64,000 bases of DNA from Pedobacter psychrodurus (GCF_004331735.1 NZ_SJSO01000008.1:1-64000), one strand, 5' to 3'. Numbered from the stretch's first letter, positions 33,705-43,538 are shown. Translations and numbers: made by a program. The notes: generated from the letters alone by a model not told the origin.

Positions 33705-33947
33705 GCAATAAGTCGGAAAGTCTGGGGCAAGAGGTCCGAAGCCGGATGCCGCTCATTTCAGGCATAACCAAGAAATCTACAAGCTAGGTTATTGTAGATT
33801 CCTGCAGCCGGCGGGCATTTCACTGCATTCCAGTAGGGATGACAAATCTCTTTACGCCTAACTCTGCGATCTTGCGCCTTCCTTTACAAACTTTGCGGTT
33901 AAGCCCAACAAAACCGCATCTTTGTTGTTGTACTTTAAAATAAAAAC

Positions 33948-34415
33948 TTGAAAACCTACAGATTAGAATTCGCCCAAAAACTCCCTGTTGACCTGGATAC
34001 CGCTTGGGACTTTTTTTCTTCGCCAATGAACCTGGCCGAAATTACCCCGCAGAATATGACCTTTGATGTGACCTCACCAAACATGGCCAATACTAAAATG
34101 TACCCTGGCTTGATTATCACCTATAAGGTTTCCCCTTTGTTCGGCATTAAGTTAAACTGGGTAACAGAGATAACACATGTTAAGGATAAGGAGTATTTTA
34201 TCGACGAGCAACGCTTTGGTCCCTTTGCTTTTTGGCACCATCAACATCATTTCGAAAAAATAGATGGTGGCGTATTAATGCACGACACTTTACACTATAG
34301 CATTGGCTTAGGGCCAATTGGTACAATTGCAAATGCCATGTTGGTGAACAGCAAAATCAATGAAATTTTCAAATTCCGTTACCAGAAAGTTGAAGAATTG
34401 TTTGGTAAATTTTAG
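33948..34415 (+). CDS. SRPBCC family ligand-binding-fold protein
   Basis: The 155-residue product has the START/Bet v 1-like helix-grip fold: LEFAQKLPVDLDTAWDFFSSPMNLAEITP at the N-terminus, a middle of alternating strands (GIKLNWVTEITHV, YFIDEQRFGPFAFWHHQHHFE) and a long C-terminal helix (FKFRYQKVEELF). Members of this subgroup, related to cyclase/dehydrase-like proteins, have no defined ligand. The start is a TTG at 33948 (read as Met-Lys-Thr-Tyr); no in-frame ATG fits the domain. Its 3' end is 10 bases from the end of the convergent DUF4468 gene. Confidence 0.78.
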   Translation: MKTYRLEFAQKLPVDLDTAWDFFSSPMNLAEITPQNMTFDVTSPNMANTKMYPGLIITYKVSPLFGIKLNWVTEITHVKDKEYFIDEQRFGPFAFWHHQHHFEKIDGGVLMHDTLHYSIGLGPIGTIANAMLVNSKINEIFKFRYQKVEELFGKF

Positions 34416-34425
34416 GTTGAACCAA

Positions 34426-35004
34426 CTACCACTTTTTTGTAGAAATGGTTTCGGCTTTCTTCTTGGCTTTGTCTACTCTATTGGTGGCTAAATATTTTTT
34501 AAACTCATATCCAAATTTTTCGATTTTGCTATAAGTACTATTTAAAATATCTTTCCATGCACCAGCACCAAGTTTGCCAGGCGTACGCTCTAAAGGCACC
34601 CCAATTTTTGTAGCGGCAATAAAATTCCCATAGCGGTCTCTTTGATACGGGATGTACAACATATCGGTTAGCCAAAACCTATATTTACCTTGGCGTACCT
34701 CAAAAACAAAATTATAGCTTACTTCTCCGCTTGGATGGCCAGCAACCAAAATTGTTTTATCGATTACCATTGTTCCTTTAGCTAAAACAGAAGAATCGGT
34801 AATACTTTCCTGGGTCATCGATTTTTTATAGGCCACATTAATAAAAGATTTGGCCCTTTGCAATAAAGTATCTTTGCTTACCAGTTGCGAATCTACCACC
34901 TTATAATAGATAAATTTACCATTATCATCTTTCGAAAACTGTTTTTGCTGTGCAGATAATTGAATTGAAAAAATGGCAAGGATAATAAAAAGAAGGTGTT
35001 TCAT
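34426..35004 (-). CDS. DUF4468 domain secreted protein
   Basis: The 192-residue product has a signal peptide ending near QLSAQ (residue 19). A DUF4468 domain follows, which has a TBP-like fold and is common in Bacteroidetes envelope proteins of unknown role. Marks are FIYYKVVDSQ, LLQRAKSFIN, the GTMVIDKTI strand and YNFVFEVRQGKYRFWLTD. The C-terminal tail is basic (KAKKKAETISTKKW). It is downstream of and in the same direction as the ammonium transporter operon but is separated from it by a terminator. Confidence 0.8.
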   Translation of the reverse strand: MKHLLFIILAIFSIQLSAQQKQFSKDDNGKFIYYKVVDSQLVSKDTLLQRAKSFINVAYKKSMTQESITDSSVLAKGTMVIDKTILVAGHPSGEVSYNFVFEVRQGKYRFWLTDMLYIPYQRDRYGNFIAATKIGVPLERTPGKLGAGAWKDILNSTYSKIEKFGYEFKKYLATNRVDKAKKKAETISTKKW

Positions 35005-35051
35005 TTGATATCGGTTAATAGCTAAATCTAAATATTTAAAGGTAAGAAAAA

Positions 35052-35078
35052 GCCGTTCTGATTTTACATCGGAACGGC
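35052..35078 (-). terminator. terminator of the amt-barrel operon
   Basis: GCCGTTCTGAT (35052-35062) pairs with ATCGGAACGGC (35068-35078) with one G-T pair; the minus strand continues TTTTTCTT. Confidence 0.8.
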
Positions 35079-35101
35079 CTTATATTAACAATTTTATTTC
35101 C

Positions 35102-36127
35102 TTAAAAAGCGTAAACAGCTGCTAAAGAGAACTGGCCACCGTTTGGTGCTGCAGCGCCACCTTCTTTAAAGAAAGGTTTGTCGCTATTATGGTCTAATCT
35201 CACCTCCGGGATAAAGGTTAAACCACCCGATTTAATGTTTGCGGTAAGCGTTACTGCAGTAGTAGAGGTAGCTGCATTTGGACCATAAGCTTTAGCTTTA
35301 AAATACTCACCCCTTAAGCCTATCGTAACAGCATCAGCAACTGCGTATTGCGGATACAATGCCGCACCTACATAACTTCCTTGCACCGAGCTATCTTTAA
35401 TGTCATAATTAGCAGCATTTAAACCCAATTTAAATTTCTCCGTAATTTGATAAGAAGTAGTTAAATCGATAATCGTTCCATATCCACCATAACCAGCACC
35501 AGATAAGGCGTTGATGTAAGCTGTCCAGCCTTCAACCGGAGCAACCATTAACTGACCGCCAATAGCCGAAACACCTCTAGATGCTGAATAAACATTCCAA
35601 TCGTTAAATAAACCAGCCATTAAACTTACTTTATCGCTGAATTTATAAGTTGCTTTAATACCTGCATTCTGGAATGGACCATTGGTAAACAGATATGAAG
35701 TAGAGTAGTTGAAGTTTCCAACAGGAGAAATCACCTCATAGCCAACAAACGTACCCATATAACCAGCAGTCATGCTAAACTCATCTGTAAACTCGTAGTT
35801 TACATACAAGTTCTGGATATTAAATGACGAACCACCTGCAGCCGCATCAGGAATAGATTGTGTTTGTCCTCTTGGGCCAAAAGAAAGTTCTCCAACAAAT
35901 GAAGCCTTGCCTGTTTTTTTCTTCAAAGCAATATCGATCATCCCTAACGATACTGAGTTGTGATCAGTTACAAAAGATGTTTTTCCATTTAATGGATTCT
36001 TGGCAAAATCATATTTAAAGTACGTATCTACCGACCCTGAAATTTCAAGTGGTGATGTAGTGGTCTCTTGAGCCAGAGCACACGTAGTGCTGGCCATTGC
36101 AAAAATAGCGGTTAAAAGTTTCTTCAT
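35102..36127 (-). CDS. outer membrane beta-barrel protein next to an ammonium transporter
   Basis: The 341-residue product has a signal peptide ending about residue 20 (CALAQ). The rest is an alternating-strand barrel rich in Gly, Tyr and Phe that ends with Phe (AAVYAF), the usual last residue of outer-membrane barrels. Segments such as EISGSVDTYFKYDF, QNLYVNYEFTDEFSMTAGYMGTFVG and FNDWNVY match the porin-like family that often adjoins amt in Bacteroidetes. It starts 35 bases after amt and shares its terminator, so it may let ammonium or a small solute cross the outer membrane. The substrate is inferred from context only. Confidence 0.8.
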   Translation of the reverse strand: MKKLLTAIFAMASTTCALAQETTTSPLEISGSVDTYFKYDFAKNPLNGKTSFVTDHNSVSLGMIDIALKKKTGKASFVGELSFGPRGQTQSIPDAAAGGSSFNIQNLYVNYEFTDEFSMTAGYMGTFVGYEVISPVGNFNYSTSYLFTNGPFQNAGIKATYKFSDKVSLMAGLFNDWNVYSASRGVSAIGGQLMVAPVEGWTAYINALSGAGYGGYGTIIDLTTSYQITEKFKLGLNAANYDIKDSSVQGSYVGAALYPQYAVADAVTIGLRGEYFKAKAYGPNAATSTTAVTLTANIKSGGLTFIPEVRLDHNSDKPFFKEGGAAAPNGGQFSLAAVYAF

Positions 36128-36162
36128 GTTTGAGCTTATTTGAGTTTAGATATATAAAATCC

Positions 36163-37569
36163 TTAAGATACTGATTCTGTTAGTGGACTATTTTTTTCGA
36201 TATAGATCGCTCTTTCTTCAACTAGCAAGGTTCCTTGAGAGTATTTCTCATCATGCTGAGATGCATCAAGGCCCATTTCTTCTTCTTCTTCTGATACGCG
36301 GATCGGTTGAATTAAGTTGATGAATTTGAAGATGATAAATGATACAACGAAACTGAAGATGATTACGATTACCGCACCTTTTAATTGAGTTACAAAAAAC
36401 GCTGGGTTACCATAAAATAAGCCATCAGCGCCAGCAGCATTTACTGTTTTTGTTGCAAAAACACCAGTTAACAACATACCAACTATACCACCCACACCAT
36501 GACAAGGAAAAACGTCTAATGTATCATCTAAACTTGTTTTTTGTTTCCAAGATACCACAAGGTTTGAGATCACTGCGGCAATGGCACCGATAAAAATACT
36601 AGATGGAATACTTACAAAACCCGCTCCTGGTGTAATGGCTACTAAACCAACTACTGCACCGATACAGAAACCTAAAACTGAAGGCTTTTTACCTCTTGCA
36701 ACATCAAAGAACATCCACGATAAACCTGCAGCACCTGCAGCGGTATTTGTAGTTAAAAATGCAGAAACAGCTAAACTATTTGCACCTAATGCAGAACCTG
36801 CGTTAAAACCGAACCAACCAAACCATAATAAACCGGTACCAATTAATACATAAGGAATATTAGCTGGCGGAACTTCTTTATGCTCCAAGTGAGATTTTCT
36901 GCGTTTTAAAACCAATGCTCCTGCTAAAGCGGCCATACCTGCAGAAATGTGTACTACCGTACCACCTGCAAAGTCTAACACACCCATTTTTAACAAGAAA
37001 CCTTGTGGGTGCCATGTCCAGTGTGCTAATGGTGAGTAAACGAATATTGCGAATAAAACAATAAACAAAATGTAAGAAGTAAAACGGATACGCTCTGCAA
37101 CGGCTCCAACAACTAAACCTGGTGTAATTATGGCAAACATTAACTGAAACACAGCAAATAAAGATAGTGGAATGGTTAAGTCTGCACCACCTTGAAGATG
37201 AGGTGCACCAGAATTTACACCTTTAAAGAAAAGGAATGTTGAAGGGTTTCCGATGAAACCACCAATGGTATCTCCGAAGGCTAAACTAAATCCAACTACT
37301 GTCCATAAAACGGTAATTACTCCTGCGGCTACCACACTTTTAATCATGGTAGACAATACATTTTTACGATGAACCATTCCACCATAAAAGAATGCAAGGC
37401 CTGGAGTCATTAAGAATACAAGCGCAGAAGCGATTAATATGAATGCAATATCTGATCCACTATACTTGCCTTCGTCAAAATTAGGAAGAAGCGGAATAAA
37501 TAGAGCGAAAATTGCGACGATCATCAATATCGCAAAAGGCGCGTACTGTTTAAAGGAGAATTTACTCAT
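36163..37569 (-). CDS. amt: ammonium transporter (Amt/MEP/Rh family)
   Basis: This is an inner-membrane channel-like transporter for ammonium. The 468-residue product has about eleven membrane helices. An N-terminal helix (about 10-30) precedes the family start MTPGLAFFYGGMVHRKNVLSTM. The two pore histidines are seen in GGTVVHISAGMAALAGA and FPCHGVGGIVGMLLTG. The signature DFAGG is present. A cytoplasmic tail with an acidic run (EEEEEMGLDASQHDE) ends the protein. No glnK gene is adjacent, which is unusual for amt in many bacteria, though the outer-membrane barrel downstream is common in Bacteroidetes. It is likely nitrogen-regulated; no site was recognised upstream. Confidence 0.94.
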   Translation of the reverse strand: MSKFSFKQYAPFAILMIVAIFALFIPLLPNFDEGKYSGSDIAFILIASALVFLMTPGLAFFYGGMVHRKNVLSTMIKSVVAAGVITVLWTVVGFSLAFGDTIGGFIGNPSTFLFFKGVNSGAPHLQGGADLTIPLSLFAVFQLMFAIITPGLVVGAVAERIRFTSYILFIVLFAIFVYSPLAHWTWHPQGFLLKMGVLDFAGGTVVHISAGMAALAGALVLKRRKSHLEHKEVPPANIPYVLIGTGLLWFGWFGFNAGSALGANSLAVSAFLTTNTAAGAAGLSWMFFDVARGKKPSVLGFCIGAVVGLVAITPGAGFVSIPSSIFIGAIAAVISNLVVSWKQKTSLDDTLDVFPCHGVGGIVGMLLTGVFATKTVNAAGADGLFYGNPAFFVTQLKGAVIVIIFSFVVSFIIFKFINLIQPIRVSEEEEEMGLDASQHDEKYSQGTLLVEERAIYIEKNSPLTESVS

Positions 37570-37860
37570 AGTTTTTAGTTTAATTTGTTTGTATTGTTTA
37601 AATATTTAAAATATGCTTGATTTATTTTTCTAAAAATACGACATATTGTAGTTTTTACACTATTAAATTGAAATATTTTAATAAAAATGAGTGATTTTTA
37701 TAAAACAACACAAAAATTAACCTTAAAAATAAAAATAACAAAAAATACAGGGGATTTTAATGTAAGTTTTTAATAAAAACAAAATCACATATTAACCATC
37801 ATTTATATGATTTTAGCTAAAATTTATAAAAAATTAGCTCAAAAAACTCATCAATAACAG
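37570..37860. other. very AT-rich gene-free region upstream of amt
   Basis: No gene is seen. The region is mostly A/T and should hold the amt promoter on the minus strand; no clear TAnnTTTG box was found. Confidence 0.4.
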
Positions 37861-37888
37861 AAAAACCCATGAAATTTCATGGGTTTTT
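37861..37888 (-). terminator. terminator after the TIGR01212 gene
   Basis: AAAAACCCATGAAA and TTTCATGGGTTTTT form a perfect 28-base palindrome; both sides give T runs, so it may be bidirectional. Confidence 0.85.
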
Positions 37889-37915
37889 AAAAAAATCGTT
37901 AAAAAATTTAATTTT

Positions 37916-38863
37916 TTATGAAAAATAAGCAGAACCTTGAACTACACCCCTTTTTTCGATTTCTTTGTCCATATAGGTTTGAATTGCCGATTTGTTAAGC
38001 CCCCAGTTAGGTGCAATTAACAAATCCCAGTCAGAAATCCCAAAAAGGCGTTGAATAACAATATCCGGACGCAATAAGGGGATTAACTCACAAAGTAAGT
38101 TGGTATATTCTTCAAGAGAGAATAGCTTAAAAGGCTCTTTTTTATACTTGGCACCCATTATCGATCCTTCTACAACATGAAGGTGGTGAAATTTTACAAA
38201 CTTGATTTGAGGAAAACGGTTAATTTCGTGGATGTAACCGTACATCTGTTCTCTGGTTTCCCACGGGAAGCCAAAAATGGTATGCACGCACAGATCGAGC
38301 TTACTATCTTTTAAAAGTTCTACCGCAGCAACAAATTCGCCATGACTGCAACCCCTGTTGATCTGATCGAGGGTTTCATCATAGATAGATTCCATGCCCA
38401 TTTCTAAATCTACATCGAAGCGGTCGGTATAACTTTCCAATAAAGCCACCTTTTCTGCATCGATACAATCAGGGCGTGTACCAACTGCAAAACCCACAAT
38501 ATCTTCGGTATTGATAGATAAAGCTTCATCGTACATCATCTTTAAATAATGTACCGGCGCGTAAGTATTGGTGTTCGGCTGAAAATAAACAATATACTTA
38601 TCAGCTTTATACGAGGTTTTAGCTCTTAACATGCCTTCGGCGAGCTGATCTTTAATATTTGGATTTTTACGCGAAGGTTCGGGCGTAAAAGAATCTACAT
38701 TACAATAAGTACATCCACCGTAACCTTTGCTACCATCGCGATTGGGGCAGGTAAAACCACCATCTACAATTACTTTAAACACACGTTGCCCTTTATACTT
38801 TTCGCGCAAATGCGTACCGTAATTTTTATACCCCTTTATCCCAGAATCTACAAGTGTTCCCAT
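37916..38863 (-). CDS. TIGR01212 family radical SAM protein (YhcC-like)
   Basis: This is a radical SAM enzyme of unknown substrate. I choose the ATG at 38863 (MGTLVDSGIKGY), because a TTG three codons upstream lies inside the promoter -7 box. The cluster motif is CPNRDGSKGYGGCTYC with the wide Cys spacing typical of this family (about residues 37-52), followed by NVDSFTPEPSR. Further marks are YFQPNTNTYAP, VGTRPDC, and DLEMGMESIYDETLDQINRGCSH. Length, 315 residues, is normal. It is a single-gene unit with its own terminator. Confidence 0.88.
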   Translation of the reverse strand: MGTLVDSGIKGYKNYGTHLREKYKGQRVFKVIVDGGFTCPNRDGSKGYGGCTYCNVDSFTPEPSRKNPNIKDQLAEGMLRAKTSYKADKYIVYFQPNTNTYAPVHYLKMMYDEALSINTEDIVGFAVGTRPDCIDAEKVALLESYTDRFDVDLEMGMESIYDETLDQINRGCSHGEFVAAVELLKDSKLDLCVHTIFGFPWETREQMYGYIHEINRFPQIKFVKFHHLHVVEGSIMGAKYKKEPFKLFSLEEYTNLLCELIPLLRPDIVIQRLFGISDWDLLIAPNWGLNKSAIQTYMDKEIEKRGVVQGSAYFS

Positions 38864-38869
38864 TGTTTG

Positions 38870-38877
38870 CAAAAATA
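38870..38877 (-). promoter_or_regulatory. -7 box of the TIGR01212 gene
   Basis: TATTTTTG on the minus strand ends six bases before the ATG, implying a leader of only a few bases. No matching TTG was found. Confidence 0.45.
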
Positions 38878-38956
38878 CGGTTTTTGTTCGAGATGTGAGG
38901 CTGAAGGGTTAGATTTGAGATATTAGAGGTGAGATTTGAGATTGAGCATACATAAT

Positions 38957-39009
38957 AGGGTTTAGGGTTTAGGGTTTAGGGTTTAGGGTTTAGGGTTTAG
39001 GGTTTAGGG
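38957..39009. repeat. telomere-like TTTAGGG tandem array
   Basis: AGGG occurs eight times separated by TTT, without error, giving seven and a half 7-base units. The rest of the spacer (38878-39427) has words such as GAGATTTGAGA and no gene. Confidence 0.9.
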
Positions 39010-39089
39010 GAAACAACCAGCGACAAACCAAAGTTTATAAGCAAAGTTCTTTTTATTTTTTTTAGAAAAGCAGAGTTTGTGTTTCATGG

Positions 39090-39300
39090 CAATGTTAGTC
39101 CCGCCACGTGCTCATACCTGCCCGTTCGTTCAGGCGGGCGCCTGCAGGCCTTAGGCTCAAGGCCGGTATCCGCCATGTCGGGTTTATATCAGCCCGTTTA
39201 CTGCACTATTTGAAGTTAATTAAACCCGGTAGCAGCGGGCACGATTCCCGACACAGTCGGGATGAGTAAAGCGGATAACGGGACTTTCGGAACCGATTGA
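39090..39300. repeat. dispersed GC-rich intergenic repeat
   Basis: It contains TGCCCG / CGGGCG arms, CTGCAGGCCTTA and GGCCGGTATCC (shared with 4730-4765), CGGGTTTA answered by TAAACCCG, and CCCGACACAGTCGGG. The layout resembles 10940-11190. No coding content is apparent. Confidence 0.5.
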
Positions 39301-39362
39301 CACTGAAACCTGATTTTCAAAATGAGATTGGAGAGGCTAGATATGAGATTTGAGAAGCAAAA

Positions 39363-39395
39363 AAACCTCGCAGGTTTTAAAAACCTGCGAGGTTT
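39363..39395 (-). repeat. 33-bp palindrome, AAACCT...AGGTTT family; possible terminator
   Basis: Arms 39363-39378 and 39380-39395 are perfect reverse complements around one base. It lies 33 bases after the stop of the permease gene and is followed on that strand by TTTTTGC, so it may end that transcript. It matches the design at 633-665. Confidence 0.75.
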
Positions 39396-39427
39396 AACGA
39401 CAAACAGTTAAGTAACATTAACTCAGC

Positions 39428-40870
39428 CTAATTCTGCTGCTCTTTTTTATTAATAAAAAAGTAGACAGGCACACCCAATAAAACAATCACAAGTCCTGGC
39501 CAGGTATATTGTTGTTTATAAATTAAGAGCAAAATGCAAAATGCTGCCCCGATCAATAAGTAAATAATCGGTGTAATTGGATATAACCAGGTTTTGTAAG
39601 GCCTTTCAAGCTTAGGTTGTTTTATCCTTAAATAAATAACACCAAAAACAGTGATCATATAAAAGAGCACAATAACAAAGGAGATCATATCTAATAGGTT
39701 ACCATATTGCCCACTTAAGCATAAAGCAGATGCCCAAATACCTTGCATCCAAAGCGATCTCTCAGGAACTCCATTTTTATTATTTTTAAGCGCTGCTTTA
39801 AAAAACATCCCATCATTTGCCATTGTTTGAAAAACCCTTGCACCCGCTAATACGATTCCATTAACACAACCAAAAGTAGAAATCATCACCAATAACGCAA
39901 TTACAATTGTGCCTATTCCGCTGCCAAAAATTTGCTCTGAGGCTGCAACAGCAACCCGATCATTGAGGGCAAAAGCTATACTATCCCTATTTAAAGTATT
40001 CAGATATATAAAATTGACCAATAAATAGAGTATCATCACTGCTGAGGTACCTAAAACCATAGAACGCACCACATTTTTTTTAGGGTTTTCGATTTCTCCT
40101 GAAACAAAGGTTACGTTTTCCCAAGCCACACTCGAAAATACCGAACCTACCATTGCAGCTGCAATTCCGCCCATTATAGTCATTCCAGAAATGGATTCCC
40201 ATCCGGATTTCAGGAAATTCCCACTCATATCTGTTTTTAGATTATTGAATGCTTTCCATCCAAAGGCCATATTTTCAGTCCAAAAACTGTTTTTCACCAG
40301 AAGAAAGCCTAAAATAATTAAGCCAATTAAAGCAACAATTTTAGATCCAGTAAAAATATTCTGCAATATTTTACCACCTTCAACACCTTTTGTATTAATA
40401 TAAGTTAAAAGCAGAATAACACCGATAGCTAAAATCTGGATCCAGGTAATTTTATAACCGCCGCTTTGAAAAATTGGAGCAGCATCATTTAAAGCAGGGA
40501 TTAGATAGGCCGTAAATTTACCAAAAGCAACAGCAACAGCCGCAATAGTTCCTGTTTGAATTACGGTAAACAAGCCCCAACCATAAAGAAATCCCATCAT
40601 TTTACCAAAAATCTCTTTCAGGTAAGTGTATTGTCCACCCGCTTTAGGAAACATTGAAGAAAGTTCTCCATAAGAAATTGCGGCTGCAACGGTCATCACC
40701 GCAGTTATCACCCATACCACAATCAACCAATAACCAGAACCTAAATTTCTCATGATGTCGGCACTAACAATAAAGATCCCGCTTCCGATCATTGAGCCCA
40801 TTACCAGCATTGTAGCATCAAAAAGGCTTAATTTTCTTTTAGAAGGCCCATCTTCCTTTTCAATTTTCAT
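39428..40870 (-). CDS. APC family amino acid permease
   Basis: This is an inner-membrane amino acid transporter of the APC superfamily, 480 residues with about twelve helices. The first helix has the substrate-backbone motif MLVMGSMIGSGIFIV (about residues 20-34). The FPKAGGQYTYLKEIFG segment matches the LAT-like / serine-threonine exchanger branch. VAWENVTFVSGEIENPKKNVVRSM is the conserved loop around helix 6 to 7. The substrate cannot be read from sequence. It is monocistronic; a second, different APC permease lies at 43539-44996. Confidence 0.88.
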   Translation of the reverse strand: MKIEKEDGPSKRKLSLFDATMLVMGSMIGSGIFIVSADIMRNLGSGYWLIVVWVITAVMTVAAAISYGELSSMFPKAGGQYTYLKEIFGKMMGFLYGWGLFTVIQTGTIAAVAVAFGKFTAYLIPALNDAAPIFQSGGYKITWIQILAIGVILLLTYINTKGVEGGKILQNIFTGSKIVALIGLIILGFLLVKNSFWTENMAFGWKAFNNLKTDMSGNFLKSGWESISGMTIMGGIAAAMVGSVFSSVAWENVTFVSGEIENPKKNVVRSMVLGTSAVMILYLLVNFIYLNTLNRDSIAFALNDRVAVAASEQIFGSGIGTIVIALLVMISTFGCVNGIVLAGARVFQTMANDGMFFKAALKNNKNGVPERSLWMQGIWASALCLSGQYGNLLDMISFVIVLFYMITVFGVIYLRIKQPKLERPYKTWLYPITPIIYLLIGAAFCILLLIYKQQYTWPGLVIVLLGVPVYFFINKKEQQN

Positions 40871-41079
40871 TTTAGTTCAGTTTAGTTTTGTGGCTAATTT
40901 ATTTAAAAAAAAGAAATTAGGAGCGCTTCGCATGTATTATTTTAATGGAGCGAAATTTTATTTGCCTTGGTAATGAAAATTTTAATCACAAGAAAAATAT
41001 TTTATTATCTTGCTAGATATAAGTACGTAGTTTGGAGCGAGGCGTTTGGTGCTTCGCATTTGAAGTAGATTAAACAATT

Positions 41080-41145
41080 AACCGATTTAAACAGTTAACC
41101 AATTACACAATACTATAAACAACTAACCAAATATAAAACCAATTA
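41080..41145 (+). repeat. repeated AACAATTAACC words before the pyrophosphatase gene
   Basis: AACAATTAACCGATT, AACAGTTAACCAATT and AACAACTAACCAAAT follow each other, making the leader of the pyrophosphatase gene a degenerate tandem repeat. Similar words occur near 4638 and 51676-51735. Confidence 0.5.
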
Positions 41146-41151
41146 TTAACT

Positions 41152-43398
41152 ATGGATTTTTTACAAAACAATTTAATTTACTGTATCCCGGCGCTGGGCC
41201 TTGTCGGGATTATAGTTATGATGATTAAAAGTGCCTGGGTAAACAAGCAAGATGCAGGTGATAAAAATATGCAAGAACTTGCAGGCTACATAGCCGATGG
41301 TGCGATGGCCTTTTTAAAAGCCGAATGGAGGGTCTTGAGCATTTTTGCCGTTTTTACGGCTGCACTGTTGGCCTATTCCGGAACAATTACCGAAATTAAA
41401 GGTGTACCGATGCATTCGAGCTGGATTATCTCTATCTCTTTCATTATAGGAGCCGTATTTTCTGCAACTGCAGGTTATATCGGAATGAAATCGGCCACAA
41501 AAGCGAATGTTAGAACCACACAGGCTGCCAGAACAAGTTTAAAACAGGCCTTAAAAGTTTCATTTACGGGTGGTACCGTAATGGGTTTAGGAGTAGCTGG
41601 ATTAGCAATTTTAGGTCTTGGTGGATTATTTATAGTTTTCTTACAGCTATTTCATGTTACGCATGTAGATAGCACCGAAATGAGAACAGCTATCGAGGTT
41701 TTAACCGGTTTCTCATTAGGTGCAGAATCAATCGCTTTATTTGCCCGTGTTGGTGGTGGTATTTATACAAAGGCTGCCGATGTAGGTGCCGATTTAGTGG
41801 GTAAAGTAGAAGCCGGGATTCCAGAAGATGATGTACGCAACCCTGCAACCATTGCCGATAACGTAGGTGATAACGTAGGTGACGTTGCAGGTATGGGTGC
41901 CGATTTGTTCGGTTCTTATGTGGCAACGATATTAGCCACCATGGTTTTAGGACAAGAAATTACCGTAACCGATAAATTCGGGGGCATGTCGCCTATCCTT
42001 CTACCAATGGTAATTTGCGGATTGGGCATTTTATTCTCTATTATAGGTACCTGGTTTGTAACCATTAAAGATGATAAATCAAATGTTCAAACTGCTTTAA
42101 ACCTGGGCAACTGGTCTTCAATTTTGATTACAGCGATTGCCTCATTCTTTATCGTAAAATGGATGCTGCCAGAAACTTTAAGCTTACGTGGTTATGAATT
42201 TTCGAGCATTAATGTATTTTATGCCATTATTGTGGGTTTAGTAGTGGGTACAATTATGAGTATTGTTACCGAATATTTTACTGCAATGGGCAAAGGGCCT
42301 GTAAATTCTATTATCCAACAATCATCTACCGGACATGCGACCAATATTATTGCAGGCTTGGCAGTAGGAATGAAATCGACCGTTATTCCAATTTTGGTTT
42401 TGGCCGGAGGGATTATGTTATCGTACCACTTTGCAGGCTTGTATGGTGTAGCCATTGCTGCAGCAGGCATGATGGCTACTACAGCTATGCAGCTAGCAAT
42501 TGATGCTTTCGGACCGATTGCAGATAATGCAGGTGGTATTGCCGAAATGAGTCAGTTACCTCCAGAAGTACGTGAACGTACCGATAATTTAGATGCAGTT
42601 GGAAACACCACTGCAGCCACTGGAAAAGGATTTGCTATCGCCTCTGCAGCATTAACCTCTTTGGCATTATTTGCCGCTTTTGTAGGTATAGCAGGTATTA
42701 CCGCGATAGATATATATAAAGCTCCTGTTCTTGCCGGTTTATTTGTTGGCGGTATGATACCTTTTATCTTTTCAGCGCTATGTATCCAGGCGGTGGGTAA
42801 AGCGGCAATGGATATGGTGCAGGAAGTTCGCCGTCAGTTTAGAGAAATTCCAGGCATTATGGAATATCAAGCTAAACCTGAATATGAAAAATGCGTGGCC
42901 ATTTCAACTAAAGCATCTATTCGCGAAATGATGATGCCTGGCGCTATCGCCTTAATCACTCCAATAATTGTTGGTTTTACTTTTGGCCCAGAAGTTTTGG
43001 GTGGATTGCTAGCCGGAGTAACCGTTACAGGTGTATTAATGGGTATTTTTCAAAGCAATGCAGGTGGCGCCTGGGATAATGCCAAGAAATCATTCGAACA
43101 AGGTGTAATGATCAATGGCGAAATGCACTACAAAAAATCAGAGCCACATAAAGCTTCTGTAACTGGCGATACTGTTGGAGATCCTTTTAAAGACACTTCG
43201 GGCCCTTCAATGAATATTTTAATCAAATTAATGTCTATTGTTTCACTAGTTATTGCTCCATACATCGCAGTTAAGGCGATTGCAAGTGAACATAAGCAGG
43301 AAGTTCGAAAGGAAATCAGAATTGAGCAAAAAACAGATAGTTTAGGGCATACAATTACCGACACTTTAACAAATACAACCAATACATTAAGTCGTTAG
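41152..43398 (+). CDS. hppA: membrane-bound ion-pumping pyrophosphatase
   Basis: This enzyme hydrolyses pyrophosphate and pumps Na+ and/or H+ across the inner membrane. The 748 residues have about sixteen helices. The catalytic loop [11 protein letters not shown] starts at residue 210, followed by [20 protein letters not shown]. Later come [12 protein letters not shown] and [10 protein letters not shown]. The Ala in that last motif, where K+-independent enzymes have Lys, points to the K+-dependent class, which in Bacteroidetes is usually Na+-pumping. The C-terminal tail after the last helix is unusual: about 30 polar residues ending in a Thr-rich stretch. A strong terminator follows. Confidence 0.95.
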   Translation: MDFLQNNLIYCIPALGLVGIIVMMIKSAWVNKQDAGDKNMQELAGYIADGAMAFLKAEWRVLSIFAVFTAALLAYSGTITEIKGVPMHSSWIISISFIIGAVFSATAGYIGMKSATKANVRTTQAARTSLKQALKVSFTGGTVMGLGVAGLAILGLGGLFIVFLQLFHVTHVDSTEMRTAIEVLTGFSLGAESIALFARVGGGIYTKAADVGADLVGKVEAGIPEDDVRNPATIADNVGDNVGDVAGMGADLFGSYVATILATMVLGQEITVTDKFGGMSPILLPMVICGLGILFSIIGTWFVTIKDDKSNVQTALNLGNWSSILITAIASFFIVKWMLPETLSLRGYEFSSINVFYAIIVGLVVGTIMSIVTEYFTAMGKGPVNSIIQQSSTGHATNIIAGLAVGMKSTVIPILVLAGGIMLSYHFAGLYGVAIAAAGMMATTAMQLAIDAFGPIADNAGGIAEMSQLPPEVRERTDNLDAVGNTTAATGKGFAIASAALTSLALFAAFVGIAGITAIDIYKAPVLAGLFVGGMIPFIFSALCIQAVGKAAMDMVQEVRRQFREIPGIMEYQAKPEYEKCVAISTKASIREMMMPGAIALITPIIVGFTFGPEVLGGLLAGVTVTGVLMGIFQSNAGGAWDNAKKSFEQGVMINGEMHYKKSEPHKASVTGDTVGDPFKDTSGPSMNILIKLMSIVSLVIAPYIAVKAIASEHKQEVRKEIRIEQKTDSLGHTITDTLTNTTNTLSR

Positions 43399-43419
43399 TT
43401 GTAAAATCATAGATATAAT

Positions 43420-43460
43420 AAAAGTAAAAGGGATTTTTAACCAAAATCCCTTTTACTTTT
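43420..43460 (+). terminator. hppA terminator
   Basis: AAAAGTAAAAGGGATTTT (43420-43437) and AAAATCCCTTTTACTTTT (43443-43460) pair perfectly over 18 bases around a 5-base loop. Confidence 0.85.
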
Positions 43461-43474
43461 CCGTAATTTTTAAT

Positions 43475-43482
43475 TACGTTTG
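43475..43482 (+). promoter_or_regulatory. -7 box of the second permease gene
   Basis: TACGTTTG fits TAnnTTTG and lies 56 bases before the ATG, just after a terminator. The -33 match is weak. Confidence 0.4.
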
Positions 43483-43538
43483 GAGCTGAATTTATTATCA
43501 CCAAAAAACTACATAACACTTTAACTAAACTTTTATTT

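Noticed and set aside
38957..39009. TTTAGGG array as plant contamination or a replicon end
   Set aside because: The flanks are ordinary Bacteroidetes spacer and genes continue on both sides, so neither contamination nor a telomere fits.
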